7,024 bases of DNA, from the NCBI GenBank assembly GCA_029961005.1, contig JASBVW010000070.1, positions 1 to 7,024 of the forward strand. Direction: 5' to 3'. A model generated the notes under the pieces. The model did no database searches. It was not told where the DNA came from and saw nothing but the letters and a program-made list of their open reading frames with translations. Position numbers and translations under genes: made by a program. Below, in pieces: positions 1 through 7,024 of this stretch. The number at the start of each line of letters is the position of its first letter. The stretch's first letter is position 1. The stretch is from Bacillota bacterium. GTDB lineage: Bacteria > Bacillota > UBA5301 > JASBVW01.

Positions 1-10
1 CAGCCCGCCC

Positions 11-2272
<2,262 letters not shown>

Positions 2273-2279
2273 GAGACTA

Positions 2280-2286
2280 CCCCCTC
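2280..2286 (-). promoter_or_regulatory. Ribosome binding site of pflB
   Basis: On the minus strand GAGGGGG lies seven bases before the GTG at 2272. It supports the GTG as the start, since no in-frame ATG occurs before the conserved N-terminal region begins. Confidence 0.65.
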
Positions 2287-2306
2287 TTTTGTTGCGTTCT
2301 TCTTTT

Positions 2307-2333
2307 CCTCAAGTATTTTATCACTTCTTAAGG
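2307..2333. repeat. Imperfect inverted repeat over the pflB -10 element (possible operator)
   Basis: On the minus strand the arms CCTTAAG and CTTGAGG match at 6 of 7 positions as an inverted repeat, with 13 bases between them that contain the extended -10. An inner AAGT/ACTT pair lies in the same spacer but is centred slightly differently. The placement is what a repressor site would have. It does not match the Rex or CRP/FNR consensus well, so no regulator is named. Confidence 0.3.
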
Positions 2334-2344
2334 GGTACGCTCAG
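2315..2344 (-). promoter_or_regulatory. Probable sigma-A-type extended -10 promoter for pflB
   Basis: On the minus strand TGATAAAAT (2323-2315) matches an extended -10 (TGnTATAAT-like) element. The best -35 at a usual distance is weak: CTGAGC at 2344-2339, 18 bases away, which keeps only the TGA core of TTGACA. This fits an extended -10 promoter that depends little on its -35. It would start transcription near 2308, giving a leader of roughly 35 bases. The surrounding AT-rich stretch (about 2285-2330) stands out in otherwise GC-rich DNA. This is a prediction from sequence only. Confidence 0.5.
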
Positions 2345-2391
2345 CCTGGCAGCGGACAAAATGGCGTTATCTTTCTCCTGCGTCGCCAGAC

Positions 2392-2406
2392 TCTGCCGGG
2401 AGCAGA
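2392..2406. repeat. Short hairpin downstream of pilD
   Basis: TCTGC and GCAGA are perfect 5-base inverted arms around a 5-base loop. On the transcribed (minus) strand a run of seven Ts comes before the hairpin rather than after it, so it does not have the layout of an intrinsic terminator. Any function is unknown. Confidence 0.3.
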
Positions 2407-2416
2407 AAAAAATAAG

Positions 2417-3178
2417 CTAAAGCAGTACGAACAGGAGAGCGGCGGTGCTCAAAAAGGGGCCGAAGGGGAGCGGATCGCGCCACCGGAGCCGGCCGGCGGC
2501 GATGCCGGCCAGGCCCACCAGCGAGCCGGCCAAAGCGGCCCCAAAGAGGACGAGCAGGGCCCCAGGCCAGCCGAGGAAGGCGCCGATCATCCCCAGGAGC
2601 TTCACGTCTCCCCAGCCGACGCCGCCCCGGCTCGCCAGGCGCAGGCAGAAGAGGCTCCCGCCTCCCGCCAGGAGCCCGAGGAGGGCTCCTTTCACCGCCG
2701 GAAGGACCCCCGCCGCACCGGAGGTGAGCAAGGCGACGGCCCCCCCTCCCCCCACTCCCAGGGCCATGCCGGGGAGGGTTAAGAGGTCGGGGATGTACCC
2801 GCCTTCCAAGTCCAGGACAAAGATCAGGACGAGCAGGGCGGCAAAGAGGGCCAGGTGCGCCCCCGCCGGGGCGAGCCCGTACTTGAGAGCCAAAAGCGCA
2901 AAGAGGAGGGCAGTGGCCGCCTCCACCGCGGGGTAGCGCCAGGGCAAAGCCCGGCCGCAGTAGCGGCAGCGACCCCGGCTCAAGACAAAGCTCAGCACGG
3001 GGAGGAGATCCCAGACGCCCAAGCTCCGGCCACATCCTTCACAATGGGAGCGGGGCCAAAGGAGGGATTCCCCCCTGGGCAGGCGGTCGGCGCACAGGTT
3101 GAGGAAGCTGCCCGTCACCAACCCCACCGCAGCCGCCGCCAGAACCCCAGCCCCGCCTATTTCCCCCACTCCGCTCAT
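2417..3178 (-). CDS. pilD: Type IV prepilin peptidase / N-methyltransferase (A24 family)
   Basis: This 253-residue polytopic inner-membrane aspartic protease cleaves class III leader peptides of pilins and pseudopilins and methylates the new N-terminus. GSFLNLCADRLPRG (residues 23-36) is the typical family opening. Two CxxC pairs, C46/C49 and C71/C74, form the zinc site of the N-terminal methyltransferase domain. The protease domain follows, with aspartates in VLDLEGGYIPD (D123, D131) and in the hallmark GWGDVK (D191). Several hydrophobic segments separate these motifs. The frame stays open further upstream, to 3448, but that extension is a polar shadow of the secretin gene. The ATG at 3178 is chosen because its ATGA overlaps the secretin TGA by four bases, GAGGGGG lies four bases before it, and the first conserved motif begins soon after. 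Bifunctionality is inferred from the intact cysteines. Substrates are presumably pilins encoded elsewhere in the operon. Confidence 0.95.
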   Translation of the reverse strand: MSGVGEIGGAGVLAAAAVGLVTGSFLNLCADRLPRGESLLWPRSHCEGCGRSLGVWDLLPVLSFVLSRGRCRYCGRALPWRYPAVEAATALLFALLALKYGLAPAGAHLALFAALLVLIFVLDLEGGYIPDLLTLPGMALGVGGGGAVALLTSGAAGVLPAVKGALLGLLAGGGSLFCLRLASRGGVGWGDVKLLGMIGAFLGWPGALLVLFGAALAGSLVGLAGIAAGRLRWRDPLPFGPFLSTAALLFVLL

Positions 3179-4401
3179 TTCGCCCCCTCGCCCTCTGCTT
3201 CGTTTTCGCCTTCCCTGACGACCCGGGCGGTCAGGAAAATGAGCAGCTCCCCTTTCTTCTTGCTCTTGGTGTTGACTTTGAACAGGTTGCCTAAAAGCGG
3301 TAGCCGGGAGAGGTAGGGCACACCTGTCGCCGAGAGGACCTCCTCTTCCTGCAGGAGCCCACCGATGACCACCGTCTGGCCGTCCCGCATGCGCAAGATG
3401 GAACTCACCTCCCGCGTGCGGATCTTGGGGAATCCCTTCTCCGTCCACCCTGTGATGGTGCTGACCTCAGGGTTGACCACGGCGGTGATGTAGTCGTCCC
3501 CGTTGAGGTGCGGGGTGACCTTCAAGAGAATTCCCGCGTCTACGAAGTCCAAGCGGGTGACTTCAACCCCTTCTTGGATCTCGGTCACTTCCACGGGTAT
3601 GCGCTCGCCGATGTGGATCTTCGCCTCCTGGTTGTCGACCACCGCCACCCGCGGATTGGCCAGCAGGGTAGCCTTGCCCGACTCCTCCAAAAGGCGCAGC
3701 TTGAGGGGAAGGTCAGGAGACAAGGCGGGATAACCCTCTGCCAGAAACTTGTCTACGCTGGAGGCCGTCCAATCCGTGGGCCACCTGATCCCCAGCTCGT
3801 TGACGCTGTCCGAGGAGACCTCCTCCACCCGCACCTCGATCAGGACCTGCCGGGTGGGTACATCGATTTGCCTGAGCAGCTCCCGGACCTGCAGGAGTTC
3901 CTCCGGTTGGGCCTTGAGCACCAGGGCGTTGGTGCGGCTCTCCACCTGAATGCTGTCCCCCGGAATGACCGAAGTGAGCGCCTTCTTGACCTGATCCGCG
4001 GCAGCCCAGCGCAGATAGACCACCTCGGTGGAGAAGTCGCCAAAGGTGCTCTTCAAACGCTCCGGCGTCGTCACCACCAAAGAGTCCCCGCGGCGGGTGT
4101 AGACAAAACCCCGCGCCTTGAGGACCAGATCCAGGGCTTCTTCAAAAGGCACGTCCTTTAAAATGAAGGAAACCTTGCCCACCACCCCCTGGTCCACTAC
4201 GATGTTAACATTGCCCAGGCGGGCAAAGAGGCGCAACACGTCTTGAATCTCGGCGTCCCGCAGCTCCAGGGTGATGCGGGGGCCGGAGTCGCCCGGTGCC
4301 TCTCCTTCCGCCCGCACCGCCGGGGAAGCCGCCCACAGAAAAACGGCCAGCCACCCAGGCAGCAGGGCCGTCAGCATCAGCCTGGTCATCTTACCGCCCA
4401 T
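3175..4401 (-). CDS. pilQ: Short type IV pilus secretin (PilQ/GspD family)
   Basis: Secretins form the multimeric outer channel of T4P, competence and type II systems. This protein has 408 residues. A signal peptide is clear (hydrophobic residues 8-25, likely cleavage after VRA at 31). Residues about 43-112 are an N0/STN domain, 120-181 one N1-type secretin N domain (VLKAQPEELLQVRELLRQID), and 184-396 the secretin core, with LLANPRVAVVDNQEAKI (246-262), the VPYLSRLPLLGNLF signature (361-374) and the closing ELLIFLTARVV. There are no AMIN domains, and the stretch between LGIRW (203-207) and LRLLEE (235-240) is unusually short. The tail is acidic (EGENEAEGEGAK). The ATG at 4401 is preferred over the one at 4389 because GGGAGGGGGAG lies just upstream; it overlaps the previous gene by 11 bases. 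pilQ is used by context; GspD-like is the alternative. Whether it inserts in an outer membrane depends on the unknown envelope type. Confidence 0.9.
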   Translation of the reverse strand: MGGKMTRLMLTALLPGWLAVFLWAASPAVRAEGEAPGDSGPRITLELRDAEIQDVLRLFARLGNVNIVVDQGVVGKVSFILKDVPFEEALDLVLKARGFVYTRRGDSLVVTTPERLKSTFGDFSTEVVYLRWAAADQVKKALTSVIPGDSIQVESRTNALVLKAQPEELLQVRELLRQIDVPTRQVLIEVRVEEVSSDSVNELGIRWPTDWTASSVDKFLAEGYPALSPDLPLKLRLLEESGKATLLANPRVAVVDNQEAKIHIGERIPVEVTEIQEGVEVTRLDFVDAGILLKVTPHLNGDDYITAVVNPEVSTITGWTEKGFPKIRTREVSSILRMRDGQTVVIGGLLQEEEVLSATGVPYLSRLPLLGNLFKVNTKSKKKGELLIFLTARVVREGENEAEGEGAK

Positions 4402-4984
4402 TCTTCTCCCCCTCCCACCTGATGAACCATTCCCGTTCGCCTTTTTTCACCGTTACCCCCTCGGGAGTGAGGGCCGCCACCGTCCATCCGTCGTCCAGGT
4501 GGTCGCCCAGGGCGACCACCCTCCCCGCGCCTCCCCGCACTGAGATAATGGCGTAAATGGTAGACCCCCGATAGCCCATCCCTACCACCCGGTAGGGGGG
4601 CGGCAGGGCCACCGCGCCGGTACCCTCCCCTGCCGCAGCCTCCGGGCGGGGCGGCAAAACCGGCCTGGCCCGGTCGACCCGCTCCCGGGCCAGGAAGGAG
4701 CGCACCGCCGTCAGGTCGTCTAAAGAGCCCTCCGCTTCTTCTGCCGCCGGAACAGGGAGGGGAGAGGTGAGGTAACCCTCCAGCTCAGCCTCCACCTGGG
4801 GGGCCAGCGCCGGGGAGAAAAGGGCTTCTTGCTCCGGCGGCCAGTGCGCAAAGAGGCCCCTCGCCAGCCGGTTCCAACCCCAGGCCACTAAAAGGAGGAG
4901 TAAGAGCGTAAGAACGGCCTTTCTTCTGGCCTTGCGCCAAAGGTAGACCGTGCTGAGCGCCGGTCGCCCGTACTTTTCACTCAC
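4391..4984 (-). CDS. Membrane-anchored PilP/GspC-like protein
   Basis: This 197-residue protein has a basic N-terminus (YLWRKARRK), one transmembrane segment at about 23-38, a variable linker rich in Pro, Ala and Glu (about 50-130) and a small C-terminal beta domain (131-190: YRVVGMGYRGSTIYAIISV, then VVALGDHLDDGW and EWFIRW). The pattern of a short strand, a VALGDxL turn, a W-containing strand and a final W strand fits the homology region shared by PilP and GspC. In those families this domain binds the secretin N0 domain and links it to the inner-membrane PilN/PilO complex, and the position between pilO and the secretin agrees. Unlike proteobacterial PilP there is no lipobox; the topology is that of GspC. 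It starts with GTG at 4984, eight bases inside pilO, with GGGAGGTGA upstream. The homology is weak by eye, so no symbol is assigned. Confidence 0.7.
   Translation of the reverse strand: MSEKYGRPALSTVYLWRKARRKAVLTLLLLLLVAWGWNRLARGLFAHWPPEQEALFSPALAPQVEAELEGYLTSPLPVPAAEEAEGSLDDLTAVRSFLARERVDRARPVLPPRPEAAAGEGTGAVALPPPYRVVGMGYRGSTIYAIISVRGGAGRVVALGDHLDDGWTVAALTPEGVTVKKGEREWFIRWEGEKNGR
4498..4520. repeat. Perfect palindrome with 11-base arms inside the PilP-like gene
   Basis: GGTGGTCGCCC and GGGCGACCACC are perfect inverted arms around a single central A (plus strand). In mRNA this would form a very stable stem of about 10 base pairs with a three-base loop. It encodes the VVALGDH turn of the C-terminal domain, so part of it is constrained by protein sequence. 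It is not followed by a T-run in the direction of transcription, so it is not an ordinary terminator. Confidence 0.6.
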
Positions 4985-5558
4985 CGGCGGTCACCTCCCG
5001 GAGAGGGGGGCTAAAAAGGGAGAGTTCCAGGCGCGCCTCCGCTCCGGCTTCTGCGGTCCCACCCGGCGCCTCGATCCGCATCCCTTGGAGGCGGACAAGA
5101 TAGGGAAAGGCGTGCAGGGAGGCGCTCAGGCGCAGGATATCCCGCACCCTGCCCTTAACTCGGACCGCGAGCGGCCATTCCGCATAATCCGGAGTAACCG
5201 TCGGCGCTCCCGTGGTTTCCAGCCGTTCCAGGGAGAGATTGGCCAGGGAGCAGGCCTCTTCCAGGTGTGCGAAGAGGAGTGAGAACTTTTCTGGAGGCAA
5301 AAGGCGGCTTTCCAGCTCCCCGACTTTTTGCTCCGCCCGGAGCAGCTCTTCGCGGGTGGCGCGGAATTCGGCCAGCCCCTGGCGGAGGGCCTGCACCTCT
5401 TTTTGCAGCTTCTCCAGGTTGGACTTCTCCGCCCACAGAGCCGCCATCCAGGAACTGACCCAAAGCAGCACAGGCAGGGCCAGCAAGAGAGGCACCAAGA
5501 GAGCACCCGCCCTTCTCTTCAGTCCGTTAGTGCGGCGCAGCCCTTCCACCGGCCTCAT
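4977..5558 (-). CDS. pilO: Type IV pilus assembly protein PilO
   Basis: PilO is a bitopic inner-membrane protein that pairs with PilN to form the T4P alignment subcomplex. This 193-residue protein has the full layout: a short basic cytoplasmic tail (LKRR at 13-16), a transmembrane segment at about 18-41, a coiled coil at about 44-86 and a ferredoxin-like periplasmic core at about 90-185. The stretch WPLAVRVKGRVRDILRL followed by LHAFPYLVRLQGMRIE is typical of the family. The ATG at 5558 gives a 32-base overlap with the end of pilN; a purine-rich AAGGGGGGAGGAG precedes it directly. A GTG three codons later (5549) would sit at a more ordinary distance from GGAGG, so the exact start is uncertain by three residues. 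Translation is probably coupled to pilN. Confidence 0.9.
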   Translation of the reverse strand: MRPVEGLRRTNGLKRRAGALLVPLLLALPVLLWVSSWMAALWAEKSNLEKLQKEVQALRQGLAEFRATREELLRAEQKVGELESRLLPPEKFSLLFAHLEEACSLANLSLERLETTGAPTVTPDYAEWPLAVRVKGRVRDILRLSASLHAFPYLVRLQGMRIEAPGGTAEAGAEARLELSLFSPPLREVTAGE

Positions 5559-6096
5559 CTCCTCCCCCCTTGAGTTTCACCTTCAGCTCAAATTTGACCC
5601 CGGCCCCTCCGCCCAGCTCTTCCGCCTGGACCGCTAAAACCCCCTCCACCTCGGGCAGGCCGGCCAGCCAGTGGAGAAAATCCCCTCCCTGCGCGAAGCC
5701 CGGGGCGATCCCCCTCACGAGCAGGTCCTGCCCGGGAGGGGCCACCACCTCCACCAGGCGCACCCCGCGCTGCTCCAGGTAAAGCCGCCGGAGCAAACTT
5801 TCCTCCCGGGTGAGCACGTCCTCCTTCCCTTCCCCTGCCCGGGCCAGGCGCTGCTGCAACTCCTCCAGGCGCCCTTTCATCTCCTGCCAGCGGGCATGCA
5901 GGATGCGGTACTTGGCTGCGGTCTGCGCCAAGACGGCGGCCTGGCGGGCGTACCTTTCCCGCTGTACCTCCTGCCAGGCGTGGAGCGTGGCCAGGCAGAA
6001 GAGCGCCACCGCCAGCCAAAGCACCACCCGGTGAACCTGCTCGGTGCGCTTTTGGGCCGCCAGGTACTCTGGAGGGAGAAGGTTCAAGCCTCTCAT
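5527..6096 (-). CDS. pilN: Type IV pilus assembly protein PilN
   Basis: This 189-residue bitopic inner-membrane protein begins MRGLNLLPPEY, the short cytoplasmic LNLLP peptide by which PilN docks into a groove on PilM. A transmembrane segment follows at about 24-41, then a coiled coil at about 42-88 and a ferredoxin-like periplasmic domain at about 110-176 (VRLVEVVAPPGQDLLVRGIA, LPEVEGVLAV). The tail is rich in Gly and Ala. The frame has an earlier ATG at 6111 that would add MGGGG, but the ATG at 6096 is chosen: it forms a four-base ATGA overlap with the pilM stop and has GGGAGG seven bases upstream, and it places the docking motif at the very N-terminus, as in known PilN proteins. Confidence 0.9.
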   Translation of the reverse strand: MRGLNLLPPEYLAAQKRTEQVHRVVLWLAVALFCLATLHAWQEVQRERYARQAAVLAQTAAKYRILHARWQEMKGRLEELQQRLARAGEGKEDVLTREESLLRRLYLEQRGVRLVEVVAPPGQDLLVRGIAPGFAQGGDFLHWLAGLPEVEGVLAVQAEELGGGAGVKFELKVKLKGGGDEAGGRAAPH

Positions 6097-7024
6097 ACCG
6101 CCGCCTCCCATAAAGCCAAGCCCACCCCCACTCCTCCCGTCACCCCCGGATAAGACCTCTCCCCGCGCGCAAAGAGGTCAAAGACCTCCACGGGCAGGGA
6201 AAGATAAGCGCCCAGGTAAGAGTCCAAGCCCGGCAAAAGAGCTCCCCCGCCCGCCAGCACCAGCCGGTCTATCTTCACCCAGTTATTTTGCGAGCGGTAA
6301 TAATCCAGCGAGCGGTGAATCTCCTGGGCCAGAGGTTCACCCAGTTCAGCGACGGCTTCCGCCAGGGAGCGGCTCCCGCTGCCATCGGGGGAGAGGGTGA
6401 ACTTCTGCAGGGCGTTCAGGGCCGCCTCAAACCGATCCGTCCCCCAAGGGAGAGCGCGGTGAAAGCGCAGCTGCCGCCCCATAAACACCGCCAGGTTGGT
6501 AGAGGTCCCGCCTATATCCACCACCCCTACGGTCTGCCCCTCCCCCTCTCCGGCTCCTTCACCCCGCCAGGTGAAAAGGGCCCTGCCCAGGGCCAGGGGC
6601 GCCGGCTCCAGGGCCACCGGCGTCAGGTCAGCCAGCAAAACCGCCTGCAGGATCTGCTCCACCACCTCCCGGCGCGCCGCAGCCAGCAGCACTTCCAAAC
6701 CGCCGCCTTCCGGCCTGGTTTCCAGGGGACAAAAATCGTAGCACGCTTCACTCAGGGCGAAGGGCAGGTACTGCTCCGCCTCCCAGCGGACCGCCTCCGC
6801 CAGCTCCTCCGCCGCCAGCGCCGGCAGGGTCAGGAGGCGCACGACCAGGCTGGCCCCCGCCACCGCCACGGCCGCCTGCTGGCGGCAGGCCCCTTTCTTC
6901 CCTTTGAGCTCCCGGCGCAGGGCCTGGGCGACCTTGGCGGGTTCCTTCACCAACCCGTGGTGCACCGCGCCCTCCGGCGTCGGCACCGCCCCCGTAAACT
7001 CCACCCGCCACTGCTCCTCCTCCC
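6093..7024 (-). CDS. pilM: Type IV pilus assembly protein PilM, 5' end outside the window
   Basis: PilM is a cytoplasmic actin-like ATP-binding protein that binds the N-terminus of PilN and couples the pilus motor to the inner-membrane complex. The 309 visible residues lack only the start: the reading frame is open through the right edge, and the first phosphate-binding loop (LDIGSSS-like), expected about 20 residues upstream, is cut off. A GTG at 7004 lies within the conserved region and is not the true start. Visible landmarks, numbered from the edge, are VRLLTLP then AVRWEAEQYLPF (about 61-88), the second phosphate motif VVDIGGTSTNLAVF (167-180) and the adenosine motif LAGGGALLPGLDSYL (256-270). 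FtsA or other actin-like proteins are excluded by the EAEQYLPF signature and the pilN neighbour. The gene ends in an ATGA overlap with pilN. Confidence 0.93.
   Translation of the reverse strand, partial: EEEQWRVEFTGAVPTPEGAVHHGLVKEPAKVAQALRRELKGKKGACRQQAAVAVAGASLVVRLLTLPALAAEELAEAVRWEAEQYLPFALSEACYDFCPLETRPEGGGLEVLLAAARREVVEQILQAVLLADLTPVALEPAPLALGRALFTWRGEGAGEGEGQTVGVVDIGGTSTNLAVFMGRQLRFHRALPWGTDRFEAALNALQKFTLSPDGSGSRSLAEAVAELGEPLAQEIHRSLDYYRSQNNWVKIDRLVLAGGGALLPGLDSYLGAYLSLPVEVFDLFARGERSYPGVTGGVGVGLALWEAAV
6104..6109 (-). promoter_or_regulatory. Ribosome binding site deciding the pilN start
   Basis: GGGAGG on the minus strand lies seven bases before the ATG at 6096. It overlaps codons of the alternative upstream start at 6111, which argues that 6096 is the one used. 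Confidence 0.65.

Noticed and set aside
2307..2333. Rex or CRP/FNR binding site at the pflB promoter
   Set aside because: The repeat lacks the TTGTGAA/TTCACAA arms of Rex and the paired TGTGA/TCACA or TTGAT/ATCAA arms of CRP/FNR.
2392..2419. Intrinsic terminator after pilD
   Set aside because: The T-run comes before the hairpin on the transcribed strand, and I found no stable stem immediately upstream of the T-run at the end of pilD.
2367..3035. A 222-codon minus-strand frame overlapping pilD
   Set aside because: It is out of frame with pilD, rich in Gly, Arg and Pro, and lacks motifs, while pilD in the other frame has all catalytic residues.
3179..3448. A 90-residue N-terminal extension of the prepilin peptidase
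   Set aside because: It lies inside the conserved secretin C-terminal core, is polar and low-complexity, and the ATG at 3178 has an overlap and ribosome binding site that explain the start.

Overview
The window carries one co-directional block of genes on the minus strand, read from right to left: the downstream half of a type IV pilus (T4P) assembly operon (pilM, pilN, pilO, a PilP/GspC-like gene, a short secretin and the prepilin peptidase pilD), then, after a 144-base intergenic gap, a complete pyruvate formate-lyase gene (pflB). pilM runs off the right edge, so its 5' end is missing. pflB ends 10 bases from the left edge; its activating-enzyme gene could lie just beyond but is not visible.

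The DNA is clearly GC-rich and genes are packed with overlaps at every pil junction (4 to 32 bases). PflB is an oxygen-sensitive glycyl-radical enzyme, so an anaerobic or facultative lifestyle is likely. The form of PflB (a short loop before the glycyl-radical segment and a VNFVKLTREQQ tail) and the gene order suggest a GC-rich member of the Clostridia, for example a relative of Moorella, Ammonifex or Desulfotomaculum. This is an inference from family resemblance, not a proven placement.

Region by region: 6093-7024 PilM, the cytoplasmic actin-like platform protein; 5527-6096 PilN, whose N-terminal LNLLP motif docks in PilM; 4977-5558 PilO, the inner-membrane partner of PilN; 4391-4984 a membrane-anchored protein with a PilP/GspC-type C-terminal domain, which would bridge PilN/PilO to the secretin; 3175-4401 a compact secretin; 2417-3178 the prepilin peptidase that cleaves and N-methylates pilins. 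Together they form the alignment subcomplex and channel of a T4P, Com or type II-like machine plus its pilin-processing enzyme. Pilins, the PilB/PilT ATPases and PilC are absent here and would be expected upstream, beyond the right edge. From 2273 to 2416 there is an AT-rich promoter region for pflB with an extended -10 element and an imperfect inverted repeat over it, but no convincing terminator for the pil operon.

Nothing in the window is clearly a new system. The most interesting points are the secretin, which lacks AMIN domains and appears to lack much of the segment that normally holds the first gate strands; its partner, which is a transmembrane protein rather than a PilP lipoprotein; a perfect 11-base-arm palindrome inside that partner gene; and the possible operator at the pflB promoter.
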